Source of the DNA: Oscillospiraceae bacterium
GTDB lineage: Bacteria; Bacillota; Clostridia; Oscillospirales; Oscillospiraceae
Length of the DNA stretch: 37,217 nucleotides
Reading direction: 5' to 3'
Assembly (NCBI GenBank): GCA_015067945.1
Contig: SVLM01000019.1
Span: 1-37,217, forward strand
Shown here: piece by piece, positions 15,383-23,359 of the stretch
Position numbering within the stretch: position 1 is the first letter of the stretch
How the letters are laid out: the number at the start of each line of letters is the position of its first letter
Translations under genes and position numbers: made by a program
Notes under the pieces: model-generated
The model's input: only the letters and a program-made list of their open reading frames with translations
Told to the model about the DNA's origin: nothing
Database searches by the model: none

Positions 15383-16903
15383 CTAATCTTCGTAAAAACG
15401 GTTGTAGTAGAAGGCCCGTTTGCTCAGCTCCTCTGCCAGTACATCATAGCCATAAACTTCCAGCAAGGTGGGGGTGTCGGAGAAAAGGTTGGTACCCAGA
15501 CCAAGCCGGTCACCTTCAATGGTGCAGCCCATGGCTGCCAGGGTGGTGGGAAACAGATCCATGGCGGTAAACTGCCGGTTTGCGGTGTTGTCGGTGGAGG
15601 CGGCAGAATTGATAAAACAGTTGTAAATGTGCCGCTCATAGCATGCGTCTACGTTCCGCTCAAAATACTTGGCGTCCATGGAATTGTGATCACCGACGAT
15701 AATGATGGTGGTATTTTCATAGAATGGCTGCTGCTGAAGCCACTGGATAAATGCCGCCGTCTGGGCACTGGAGCAGGCAATGACATTGTCGTAATTTTCT
15801 TTATATTGGCGTTTGCACAGTGTGCAGGGATAGCCGCCTACATGATGGGTGTCAGCGGTGAGCAGGGTAAATGCAAAGGGCTGCACTGTGGCGGCAATTT
15901 CGGTGAGCTTCTCCTTGGCGTAGGTGAATAGGTACTTATCCTCATATCCCCACCACTTGAAGTAATCCTTCGGTATCAGTCCGTCTGCCCGGGCGGTGTA
16001 CAGATCGTAGATCTGATCCACACCGTGGGTAGAAAAGTAGGTCTTGCGGCCTGCATAGTTGGCATCTGAGCCGAACATCATGGCCTGGTAATAACCATTG
16101 TCCCGGAGAATGCTTTGCAGGGTGGTCAAGCCCGGGAGAAATTCGCCATTGCGGCCGTAGCCGTTCTGCTGATCTGCAATGCCCTCCGGCACTTTCAGCG
16201 GTACGCCGCTGGTTTGAGCCACCATAGAGCCCACCGTCCAGCTGGCACCGGTGATCTGCCGGAAACCGCCCACCGTGTCATTGTGGGAAAAATTGATGTT
16301 GTTTTGTGCCAGGTCGACTAGCTCCGGAATCAAATTGTGGGCCAAAGCACCGCCTTCTTCGGTAGAAAGGTAGGTGGTCTCCATGGACTCCAAAATGATA
16401 TAGATCAGATTCCGTTTTTCCTCAGGAAAGGTGATGGCGGTTTCGTCGGGATCCCGGTATTCTTTTTGATACAGCTCGGTGCCCTGGATCTGTGCCCAAA
16501 TATAATCGGTCAGCTCCACATTCCATGCGGCATAGAAAATAAGGCCAAGACTTAACACCAAGCCCACAATTCCGGCCACAAGATTCGTCAGCGGGAACAG
16601 CCGCCGTCCTTTGATACGGAAAACCTTTTTGACAGGGAGAAAGAGCAGCAGCAATGTCACAGCCCAGCAAATCAGGGCAGGCAGAGCACCGGCTGTCAGA
16701 TAATCCGATAAAAGATCGGAGCTGACGCCCTCTGTGCCGGAAAAGAGCGTATAAAGCACGGAATCAAAGCCGATCCGCCCGTAGACATTCACATACCATT
16801 GGGCGGCAAAAAAGCACAGATATGCCAGCAAAAGCAGAACGCACAGCAAACCAATCAAAACGCCCTTCAAAATCCCTCGGGGTTTGTGATTTTGGGTCAT
16901 CAT
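15383..16903 (-). CDS. Sulfatase-fold phosphoglycerol transferase (LtaS/OpgB family)
   Basis: 506 residues. Three membrane helices (about 11-35, 72-91, 106-126) precede an extracellular alkaline-phosphatase/sulfatase-fold domain from about 165. Motifs: NLIYIILESMETTY (metal-binding Glu), TGASWTVGSMVAQTSGVPL (nucleophile Thr region, closer to OpgB/MdoB than to Staphylococcus LtaS), and IIIVGDHNSMD (metal Asp/His). Such enzymes move glycerophosphate from phosphatidylglycerol onto lipoteichoic acid or glycans outside the cell. LtaS proper has five helices, so the exact product here is uncertain. AGGAGGTGG precedes the ATG-ATG pair at 16903, and an eight-codon upstream extension is rejected. Confidence 0.87.
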   Translation of the reverse strand: MMTQNHKPRGILKGVLIGLLCVLLLLAYLCFFAAQWYVNVYGRIGFDSVLYTLFSGTEGVSSDLLSDYLTAGALPALICWAVTLLLLFLPVKKVFRIKGRRLFPLTNLVAGIVGLVLSLGLIFYAAWNVELTDYIWAQIQGTELYQKEYRDPDETAITFPEEKRNLIYIILESMETTYLSTEEGGALAHNLIPELVDLAQNNINFSHNDTVGGFRQITGASWTVGSMVAQTSGVPLKVPEGIADQQNGYGRNGEFLPGLTTLQSILRDNGYYQAMMFGSDANYAGRKTYFSTHGVDQIYDLYTARADGLIPKDYFKWWGYEDKYLFTYAKEKLTEIAATVQPFAFTLLTADTHHVGGYPCTLCKRQYKENYDNVIACSSAQTAAFIQWLQQQPFYENTTIIIVGDHNSMDAKYFERNVDACYERHIYNCFINSAASTDNTANRQFTAMDLFPTTLAAMGCTIEGDRLGLGTNLFSDTPTLLEVYGYDVLAEELSKRAFYYNRFYED

Positions 16904-16938
16904 GCGGTGCCACCTCCTGAAAAACATAATTTACAGCT

Positions 16939-16966
16939 ATTATAGCAGATGCAGCCGATAGTGCAA
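16939..16966 (-). promoter_or_regulatory. Promoter of the LtaS/OpgB-like gene
   Basis: On the minus strand TTGCAC, a 16-base spacer and TATAAT. Confidence 0.65.
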
Positions 16967-17034
16967 CCTGAAATAAGGTCTCTTCCGGTAAATATTTTGT
17001 AAATATATTTCCCGAAAGAATTTGAAAATACCAG

Positions 17035-17063
17035 TTGTGGAAGCCTCTTTTATCTGCTATAAT
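17035..17063 (+). promoter_or_regulatory. Promoter of the rlmB operon
   Basis: TTGTGG, a 17-base spacer and TATAAT. The -10 context (TCTGCTATAATAGC) is the same as in the divergent promoter at 16939-16944. Confidence 0.65.
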
Positions 17064-17122
17064 AGCATCAGTATTATGAAAAATTGTAACCATTTTGCGA
17101 TGGATGAAACGGAGATGTCGTT

Positions 17123-17902
17123 ATGAAAGATAAACAACGCCGCAACACCCCGCCCGCGGAGGAGATCGAGGGCCAGCTGGAGGGCAGAAATGCTCTGACT
17201 GAGGCACTTCGCAGCGGACGGACCATTGATAAAGTGTTTATTGCTGCCGGTGAGACAGACAGAGGCTTGCAGCGGCTGGCGGCTCAGGCCAAGGAGGCCG
17301 GTGCGGTGGTGGTTCCCGTGGACAGACGGAAGCTGGACGCCATGAGTACCACCCATGCCCACCAGGGCGTCATTACTCTGGCTGCTGCCCATGAGTATGC
17401 CACCATCGACGATATTTTGCAGGAAGCCGCAGATCGGGGGGGAGCACCGCTCATCGTCATCTGTGACGAACTGACAGACCCCCACAATCTGGGTGCCATC
17501 ATGCGTAGTGCCGAATGTGCCGGTGCTCACGGTGTCATCATACCCAAGCGGCGTAGCGTGGGATTGACCGCGGTAGTAGCCAAGGCTTCTGCCGGTGCAG
17601 TGGAGTATATGAAGGTGGCTCGCGTCACCAATATCAACAACGCCATCGCCGAACTGAAGGAGAAGGGTGTTTGGGTCTTTGGTACAGCTGCTGAGGGCTC
17701 CATCCCCATGTACGAGGCGGATCTGAAGATCCCGGCAGCGATCGTTATTGGTAACGAGGGGGACGGCATGAGTCCTTTGGTTCGCAAGAACTGTGATGTG
17801 ATCGTGCATATTCCCATGAAGGGTCGGATTTCGTCGCTCAATGCTTCTGCGGCAGCATCCATTCTGCTGTATGAGGCGGTTCGTCAGCGTCTGGGAGGTT
17901 AA
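17123..17902 (+). CDS. rlmB: 23S rRNA 2'-O-methyltransferase, RlmB/TrmH (SpoU) family
   Basis: Methylates a ribose 2'-OH in 23S rRNA (Gm2251 in E. coli), using SAM bound in a trefoil knot. It is 259 residues. The N-terminal substrate-binding domain (EGRNALTEALRSGRTIDKVFIA, about 19-95) is followed by the SPOUT motifs: 1, DPHNLGAIMRSAECAGAHG (119-137); 2, VIGNEGDGMS (208-217); 3, SSLNASAAASILLYE (237-251). GGAGATG lies 5 bases before the ATG. It is the first gene of a two-gene operon, with the next start 3 bases after its stop. The exact target nucleotide is inferred from the family. Confidence 0.92.
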   Translation: MKDKQRRNTPPAEEIEGQLEGRNALTEALRSGRTIDKVFIAAGETDRGLQRLAAQAKEAGAVVVPVDRRKLDAMSTTHAHQGVITLAAAHEYATIDDILQEAADRGGAPLIVICDELTDPHNLGAIMRSAECAGAHGVIIPKRRSVGLTAVVAKASAGAVEYMKVARVTNINNAIAELKEKGVWVFGTAAEGSIPMYEADLKIPAAIVIGNEGDGMSPLVRKNCDVIVHIPMKGRISSLNASAAASILLYEAVRQRLGG

Positions 17903-17905
17903 ACC

Positions 17906-20068
17906 ATGGACGAGAAGAAAAATACCGGTGAATTCAGCATTGAGGATATCCTCAAGGAATTCGGCGATGCCGAGCCCCAGCCGGAAGAGGATGTGCGGCT
18001 CTGGGGTGAAGAACCCATACAGAAGCCCGGGTCTGCGGTTGCACAGGATACGGTTCGTTTAGATCAAATTACCCGCGCGGTGCGTCAGCAAGGGGCAGAT
18101 ATGGAGCAAACGGCTGTGTTTACTCCCGTGAGCGATATGGAGCAGACTACTGTATTTACTCCGGTGAGCGATATGGAGCAGACTGCTGTGTTTACTCCGG
18201 TGGGCGATTTGGATGCAACCGCCGAGTTTACTCCCTGGGGCGGTACGGCAGACAAAGGCGTGTTTATCCCCCCGGATAACGCTGAAGAAGTGCCATGGCA
18301 GCAGAGCGAGGAGGATCCTCCCAAGGCAGAGCCCTATTCCAAGGACTGGGAACCGGAATACGAGCAGCCGATCAGCGAATATGTGCCTCCGGAGCCGATT
18401 GTTCAGCGACCGAAGTCCCGCCTGCGGGAACTGAAGAAGAAGCTGGTTGCCGGCCCGGAAAAGCGGTACTATGAGCTGACGGAGCTGGGGCTTGGTAAGC
18501 TGCAGCTGGCCATTTTTGTGAATTTGGTTATTGCACTGGTTTCTGCCGGTGCCACTGCCATGTATACCATGGGTGCCGTACCGGAGGACAGAACCCGGTT
18601 GCTGATCTTTATTCAGTTTTTAACCTTACTGCTGTCCGGTTTGCTGGGCAGTTATCAACTGATGGAAGGCTTTGGCGATATGCTCCGCCTGCGGTTCTCT
18701 CTGAACAGCCTGCTGATTTTCAGCCTGATTGCCTGTCTGGTGGATGGCGTTTTGTGCCTGCAAAGCCTGCGGGTGCCTTGCTGTGCAGTGTTCAGTCTGC
18801 ATATGACCATGGCTCTGTGGAGTGCCTACCAAAAGCGTAATACGGAAATGGGGCAGATGGATACCATGCGGAAAGCTGTCCGGCTGGACAGTGTGGTCAG
18901 CATGCCCGACTACTATGAAGGCCACACCGGCTTCCTCCGCTGCGAAGGTCAGGTGGAGGACTTTATGGATACATACAATGAACCCTCCGGTGTGGAAAAA
19001 ACCTTGTCTGTCTATGCCTTGGTCGCACTGGTAGTCAGCCTGGGTGCCGGCATTACTGCCGGTGTGCTGCACGGTGCGGAGTTTGGCTGTCAGACCTTTG
19101 CCGCAGCACTGCTGGTGTCCGTGCCTGCATCTTCCTATGTTGCTATCAGCCGCCCCATGGCGGTGCTGGAACGGCGACTGCATCGCCTTGGCACAGTCAT
19201 CTGCGGCTGGCAGGGCGTTAAGGGACTGAGCCAAAAGGGCGTATTCCCTCTGAATGATACCGATCTGTTCCCCGCAGGCTCTGCCAAAATGAACGGTGTG
19301 AAATTCTACGGCACCCGGGAGCCGGATACGGTGGTTGCCTATGCCACCGCACTGATCAGTGCCTGCGGTGGCGGCATGGAGCCGCTGTTCAATGCCTTGC
19401 TCGACAGCCGCAACGGCTACCACTATACGGCCAAGGAGCTGCGGAGCTATCCCTCCGGCGGCATTGGCGGTGAGGTCAACGGTGAGCCGGTGCTGGCAGG
19501 CACTCTGCGATTCATGCAGGATATGGGTGTTGAAATGCCGGCAGGCACCAAAATCAATCAAGCCGTGTATGTGGCTATCGACGGCCAGCTCGGCGGCGTA
19601 TTTGCCATCACTTACGGCAAGATTCGAGCCACCACTGCGGCGATGACCACGCTGTGCTCCTACCGCAAGCTGATGCCGGTGCTGACCACCTCGGACTTTA
19701 TGCTGACCGAGAGCTTCATCCGCGGCCGGTTTGGTGTCAATACCAAGCGGATCGCCTTCCCGGAGCGTTCTGTTCGCTGCGAATTGGCTCAAATCCAACC
19801 GGAGGAGGGGACACCTGCACTGGCACTGTATACCCAGGAGGGGTTGGCCGGCCCTGCCTTTGCGGTGACCGGAGCCCGTGCACTACGGAAGGCCTGCAAG
19901 CTGGGCGTAGCGGTGCATATGCTGGGTGGCATTGTGGGACTGATCATGCTGCTGCTGCTGGCGATTTTGGGAGCAGAGTATCTGCTGACCCCGGGCAATG
20001 TGCTTCTGTATGAATTGCTCTGGATGATTCCGGGTCTTCTGTTTACCGAGTGGGCAAGATCTGTATAA
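17906..20068 (+). CDS. Degenerate P-type-ATPase-like membrane protein with N-terminal FTPV repeats
   Basis: 720 residues. The acidic cytoplasmic N-terminus contains four 12-residue repeats (MEQTAVFTPVSD, about residues 66-113). About six helices follow (195-405), then a soluble domain of about 220 residues, then two C-terminal helices: the topology of a P1B ATPase. LLVSVPASSYVAISRPMAVLERRL sits where heavy-metal ATPases have ACPCALGLATP. GEPVLAGTLRFMQDMGVEMP and VYVAIDGQLGGVFAITYGKIR resemble the nucleotide-binding and P domains. The phosphorylated DKTGT is absent (LNDTDLFP there), as are the A-domain TGE and the GDGxND loop, so it should not pump ions by the usual cycle. Translationally linked to rlmB, with ribosome binding site GGGAGGT. 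The assignment is by eye. Confidence 0.6.
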   Translation: MDEKKNTGEFSIEDILKEFGDAEPQPEEDVRLWGEEPIQKPGSAVAQDTVRLDQITRAVRQQGADMEQTAVFTPVSDMEQTTVFTPVSDMEQTAVFTPVGDLDATAEFTPWGGTADKGVFIPPDNAEEVPWQQSEEDPPKAEPYSKDWEPEYEQPISEYVPPEPIVQRPKSRLRELKKKLVAGPEKRYYELTELGLGKLQLAIFVNLVIALVSAGATAMYTMGAVPEDRTRLLIFIQFLTLLLSGLLGSYQLMEGFGDMLRLRFSLNSLLIFSLIACLVDGVLCLQSLRVPCCAVFSLHMTMALWSAYQKRNTEMGQMDTMRKAVRLDSVVSMPDYYEGHTGFLRCEGQVEDFMDTYNEPSGVEKTLSVYALVALVVSLGAGITAGVLHGAEFGCQTFAAALLVSVPASSYVAISRPMAVLERRLHRLGTVICGWQGVKGLSQKGVFPLNDTDLFPAGSAKMNGVKFYGTREPDTVVAYATALISACGGGMEPLFNALLDSRNGYHYTAKELRSYPSGGIGGEVNGEPVLAGTLRFMQDMGVEMPAGTKINQAVYVAIDGQLGGVFAITYGKIRATTAAMTTLCSYRKLMPVLTTSDFMLTESFIRGRFGVNTKRIAFPERSVRCELAQIQPEEGTPALALYTQEGLAGPAFAVTGARALRKACKLGVAVHMLGGIVGLIMLLLLAILGAEYLLTPGNVLLYELLWMIPGLLFTEWARSV
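18098..18241 (+). repeat. 36-base tandem repeat inside the P-type-ATPase-like gene
   Basis: Three near-identical 36-base units (18098-18133, 18134-18169, 18170-18205) and a fourth diverged one (18206-18241), encoding MEQTxVFTPVxD. The threonines next to phenylalanine and proline could be kinase or FHA-domain sites. Confidence 0.85.
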
Positions 20069-20072
20069 TTGT

Positions 20073-20107
20073 AAGCAAGCGGAAGGGAAGCCTTCCGCTT
20101 GCTTTTT
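20073..20107 (+). terminator. Terminator of the rlmB operon
   Basis: AAGCAAGCGGAAGG/CCTTCCGCTTGCTT with loop GAAG, then TTT. Confidence 0.9.
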
Positions 20108-20211
20108 GGTCAGTCTGCTGTGGCAGGGTGGCAAATTTTGTATGTTTTGCACAGAAGAACAAGTGTCCGTGCGACAATTTCACCAATTTTGCAATCTGAC
20201 GAAAATAAGCA

Positions 20212-20240
20212 TTGAAATCCGGACGACCTTCGTATATAAT
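20212..20240 (+). promoter_or_regulatory. Promoter of the EF-G-like gene
   Basis: TTGAAA, a 17-base spacer and TATAAT. It leaves a leader of about 70 bases with an AGGGG/CCCCT hairpin (about 20279-20294). Confidence 0.8.
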
Positions 20241-20318
20241 GTCTTTATTGTGGTGTTAGGCACCAAAATGCAAGCAGAGGAGGGGAATACCCCTTCCCGA
20301 AAGGAGAAATGAAAAACC

Positions 20319-22385
20319 ATGTACACTGTAAATTCTATCCGTAACGTATGTCTGCTGGGCCACAGCGGCAGCGGCAAATCCGCCCTGGCTGAGAGCCTGC
20401 TCTATATGACCGGAGCCATTGTCCGTATGGGCAAGAACGCTGACGGCAATACGGTTTCTGACTTTGATCCCGAGGAGACTCGGCGTAATATTTCCATTTC
20501 CACTTCTGTGATCCCTCTGGAGTATCACAACTGCAAGATTAACCTTTTGGATGCCCCCGGTGCATTTGACTTCGCCGGTGCTGCTATGGAAGCCCTCCGT
20601 GCTGCCGATGCTGCCATCCTGGTTCTGTCCGCCAAGGACGGTATCACCGTTGGCTTTGAAAAAGCATGGAAGTACTGCGAAGAGCGGAATATGCCCCGCT
20701 TTGTCTACATCTCCAAGGTTGACGAGGAAAACTCCGACTACAATGCCACCTTCAACGCTCTGCGTGAGAAGTACGGCAACAAGATCGCTCCCGTGGTCGT
20801 TCCCATTTGGGATGCTTCCAAGAAGATTACCGGCATCATCGATGTGCTGAACAAGCGTGCTTACGAGATGCAGAACCTGAAGCGTGTTGAGATCTCTGTT
20901 CCCGATGACAAGCTGTCCGTCATCGAAGAGTTCAACGATGCTTTGAAGGAATCCGTGGCTGAGACCAGCGAGGAGCTGATGGATAAGTTCTTCGGCGGTG
21001 AGGACTTCACCTACGCTGAAATGATCAAGGGTATGCACACCGGCGTGCTGGATCAGACCATGTACCCCGTTCTGTGCGGCTCCGGCATTAACTGCCTGGG
21101 TAGCCTGATGCTGATGGATCACATTATCGATCTGCTGCCCAACCCCGTGGAGGGCAACTACCACAAGGCTACTCTGGCTGACGGCACTACCGAGGAATAT
21201 GTTGTTTCTCCCGGTGGTGTTCCCGCTGCCTATGTTTGGAAGACTGTTTCCGATCAGTACGGCAAGTACTCCTTCATCAAGGTCCTCTCCGGTGAGATCA
21301 CCTCCGATACCACTCTGGTCAACGCCCGTACCGGCGAGACTGAGAAGCTGGGCCGCCTGTACGCAATGTGCGGCAAGAAGAGCACCGAGGTCAAGGAGCT
21401 GACCTGCGGTGATATCGGTGCCATCGGCAAGATGGACAAGGTCAAGACCGGCGATACGCTGTGTGACCCCCGTAAGGTCGTCAACCTGAAGGCTATTCCT
21501 TATCCCGCACCCTGCTACTCCATGGCCATTGCTCCCAAGGTCAAGGGTCAGGAAGAAAAGGTCGGCACCGGCCTGAACCGCCTGAATGAAGAAGATCCCT
21601 CCTTCACTCTGGTCAACAATGCAGAAACCCATCAGCTGGTTATCTCCGGCTCCGGCGATCAGCAGCTGGACGTTCTGGTTGCTAAGCTGAAGAGCCGCTT
21701 CGGTGTGGATGCCGTTCTGAGCCCCGCCAAGGTTGCTTACCGCGAGAAGATCAAGAAGAAGGTCGAGGCACACGGCCGTCATAAGAAGCAGACCGGCGGC
21801 AGCGGCCAGTTCGGTGACGTTTGGGTTCGCTTTGAGCCTCAGGACGAGCAGGACGAGCTGATCTTTGATGTAGCCGTTGTTGGCGGTGCAGTTCCCAAGA
21901 ACTTCAACCCCGCCGTTGAAAAGGGTCTGCAGGAAGCAGTCCTGAAGGGCCCCTTGGCCGGTTATCCCATGGTCGGCCTGAAGGCTACCCTGTACGATGG
22001 CTCCTACCACCCCGTCGACTCCAACGAAATGGCATTTAAGCTGGCTGCCATCCTGGCATTCAAGGAAGCAATGCCCAACGCAATGCCCACTCTGCTGGAG
22101 CCCGTTGGTGCTTTGGCTGTCACCGTGCCTGAGGAATATGTCGGTGATGTGATGGGCGACCTGAGCAAGCGTCGCGGCCGTCCCATGGGCATGAACCCCG
22201 ATGCTGACGGCAACACCGTCATTGAGGCTGAGGTTCCCATGGCTGAAATGTCCAGCTACACCATTGATCTGCGTGCCATGACCCAGGCAAGAGGTTCCTT
22301 CACTCTGACCTTCGAGCGTTACGAGGAAGTGCCCAAGGCTAACCAGGCAAAGATCATCGAGGATGCCAAGAAGGACGAAGAATAA
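20319..22385 (+). CDS. Elongation factor G-like GTPase (EF-G2 type)
   Basis: 688 residues with the full EF-G layout: G domain (1-270), domain II, and domains III-V in the second half (KKQTGGSGQFGDVWVRFEP, the domain IV start). The P-loop is GHSGSGKS (14-21) rather than AHxDxGKT, and the G3 motif DAPGAFDF (78-85) lacks the catalytic His that follows DTPG in true EF-G. The G4 motif is SKVD (132-135). These are features of the EF-G2-like paralogue group, whose role is unclear. Codon use is strongly biased and the promoter is good, suggesting high expression. The ribosome binding site AAAGGAG is about 12 bases before the ATG, and a nearer ATG at 20308 opens only a short out-of-frame ORF. Confidence 0.9.
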   Translation: MYTVNSIRNVCLLGHSGSGKSALAESLLYMTGAIVRMGKNADGNTVSDFDPEETRRNISISTSVIPLEYHNCKINLLDAPGAFDFAGAAMEALRAADAAILVLSAKDGITVGFEKAWKYCEERNMPRFVYISKVDEENSDYNATFNALREKYGNKIAPVVVPIWDASKKITGIIDVLNKRAYEMQNLKRVEISVPDDKLSVIEEFNDALKESVAETSEELMDKFFGGEDFTYAEMIKGMHTGVLDQTMYPVLCGSGINCLGSLMLMDHIIDLLPNPVEGNYHKATLADGTTEEYVVSPGGVPAAYVWKTVSDQYGKYSFIKVLSGEITSDTTLVNARTGETEKLGRLYAMCGKKSTEVKELTCGDIGAIGKMDKVKTGDTLCDPRKVVNLKAIPYPAPCYSMAIAPKVKGQEEKVGTGLNRLNEEDPSFTLVNNAETHQLVISGSGDQQLDVLVAKLKSRFGVDAVLSPAKVAYREKIKKKVEAHGRHKKQTGGSGQFGDVWVRFEPQDEQDELIFDVAVVGGAVPKNFNPAVEKGLQEAVLKGPLAGYPMVGLKATLYDGSYHPVDSNEMAFKLAAILAFKEAMPNAMPTLLEPVGALAVTVPEEYVGDVMGDLSKRRGRPMGMNPDADGNTVIEAEVPMAEMSSYTIDLRAMTQARGSFTLTFERYEEVPKANQAKIIEDAKKDEE

Positions 22386-22390
22386 ATTAC

Positions 22391-22422
22391 AAGGCGGTGC
22401 AGCAAATGCTGCACCGCCTTTA
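22391..22422 (+). terminator. Terminator of the EF-G-like gene
   Basis: AAGGCGGTGCAGCA/TGCTGCACCGCCTT with a two-base loop, then TACT. Confidence 0.85.
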
Positions 22423-22423
22423 C

Positions 22424-22528
22424 TGTCATTCTGAGCGAAGCGACCGTAGGTCGCGAAGTCGAAGAATCCGTATTCTTAGTGCAGGAGGGACGGATCCTTC
22501 GACTACGCTATGCTCTGCTCAGGATGAC
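22424..22528. repeat. Nested palindromic intergenic repeat
   Basis: Outer arms GTCATTCTGAGC (22425-22436) and GCTCAGGATGAC (22517-22528), inner arms GTCGAAGAATCC and GGATCCTTCGAC, plus a GCGACC/GGTCGC hairpin. Each arm pair differs at one base. It is a REP/MITE-like element with no coding. A short scrap of the same type (GCTCGGGATGACA) is at 37061-37073. Confidence 0.75.
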
Positions 22529-22554
22529 TGACTTTGGGAATGACAGAGTCAAAG

Positions 22555-22587
22555 AAAAAGCCGCTGACAGTCTGTCAGCGGCTTTTA
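22555..22587 (-). terminator. Terminator of pduL
   Basis: AAAAGCCGCTGACA/TGTCAGCGGCTTTT with loop GTC, just 3' of the gene. Confidence 0.88.
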
Positions 22588-22598
22588 TGTAGGAAATC

Positions 22599-23174
22599 TT
22601 ACTTAATGATTTCGCCCATGGTGTTGGGAGCGATGGCACCGGCGTTGGACTCATCGGTATCGATGTGCATAGCCAGAGCGTACTTATCGCTGACGCGGAC
22701 AACCACATCACCGAAGATCAGGTTACGGCCGTTGGAGGGGACCTTCACAGAAACGACCTGCTTGTCGGTCAGGCCCATAGCAGCAGCGTCGGCAGTGGTC
22801 ATGTGAATGTGACGCTTAGCGACGATGACACCCTCGCTCAGCTCAACTTCACCGCAGGGGCCGACCATCTTGCAGGCACCGGAACCGGCAATGTCACCGG
22901 ACTCACGGATGGGGGCGGCAACACCGATGGAACGGGCATCGGTCAGAGACAGCTCGACCTGGGTCTCGGGGCGAACGGGGCCCAGAATGGAAACGCCGGA
23001 CAGGGTCTTCTTGGGGCCAACGATGTCCACGCGCTCAGCACAAGCGTACTGACCGGGCTGGGACAGATCCTTCTTCTTAGTCAGCTCATAGCCCTTGCCA
23101 AACAGAGTCTCCAGAACTTCCTGGGTCACGTGCACATGGCGGGCAGAGGTTTCAACCAAAACTTCCATAGACAT
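22599..23174 (-). CDS. pduL: Phosphate propanoyltransferase PduL family
   Basis: Interconverts acyl-CoA plus phosphate and acyl-phosphate plus CoA (propionyl or acetyl). It is 191 residues, a single PduL unit. The zinc-binding histidines appear as SARHVHVT (about 10-17) and AKRHIHMTTADA (about 131-142), with GPVRPETQVELSLTDARSIG between them, all hallmark stretches. No microcompartment or propanediol genes are nearby, and the N-terminus lacks a long encapsulation helix, so it probably serves cytosolic acetate/propionate metabolism in place of Pta. AAGGAG is 10 bases before the ATG at 23174, and a 14-codon upstream extension is rejected. Confidence 0.92.
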   Translation of the reverse strand: MSMEVLVETSARHVHVTQEVLETLFGKGYELTKKKDLSQPGQYACAERVDIVGPKKTLSGVSILGPVRPETQVELSLTDARSIGVAAPIRESGDIAGSGACKMVGPCGEVELSEGVIVAKRHIHMTTADAAAMGLTDKQVVSVKVPSNGRNLIFGDVVVRVSDKYALAMHIDTDESNAGAIAPNTMGEIIK

Positions 23175-23198
23175 AGTAATTACACTCCTTATTTTTCC

Positions 23199-23259
23199 TG
23201 GCGGCCTTACCGCCATATTTTTACAAATACATTTTAACGCAATTTGTCCCGTATTTCAA
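23199..23259 (-). promoter_or_regulatory. Promoter and leader hairpin of pduL
   Basis: On the minus strand TTGAAA (23254-23259), a 17-base spacer and TAAAAT (23231-23236). The leader has a GGCGG/CCGCC hairpin (about 23199-23213). Confidence 0.65.
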
Positions 23260-23277
23260 GTGGGTTGGTAAAAAATC

Positions 23278-23327
23278 CAATGATTTTTTCATAAGTCATT
23301 GGATTTTGCAATCGCTTATGGTATGAT
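23278..23327 (+). promoter_or_regulatory. Promoter of the RsmF-type gene, overlapped by an inverted repeat
   Basis: TTGGAT (23299-23304), a 17-base spacer and TATGAT (23322-23327). CCAATGA/TCATTGG arms (about 23278-23302) overlap the -35 box and could be an operator. Confidence 0.5.
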
Positions 23328-23359
23328 AAACTAAAAAGGTCACAGTAAGGAGAAAACCT

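Noticed and set aside
20308..20337. Alternative ATG just after the AAAGGAG site of the EF-G-like gene
   Set aside because: It is too close to the ribosome site and opens a frame of about ten codons only.
20256..22010. 584-residue open frame antisense to the EF-G-like gene
   Set aside because: Caused by the strong codon bias of the real gene; no domain and no ribosome site.
22599..23174. Part of a propanediol/ethanolamine microcompartment
   Set aside because: PduL stands alone here with no shell proteins or dehydratase genes nearby.
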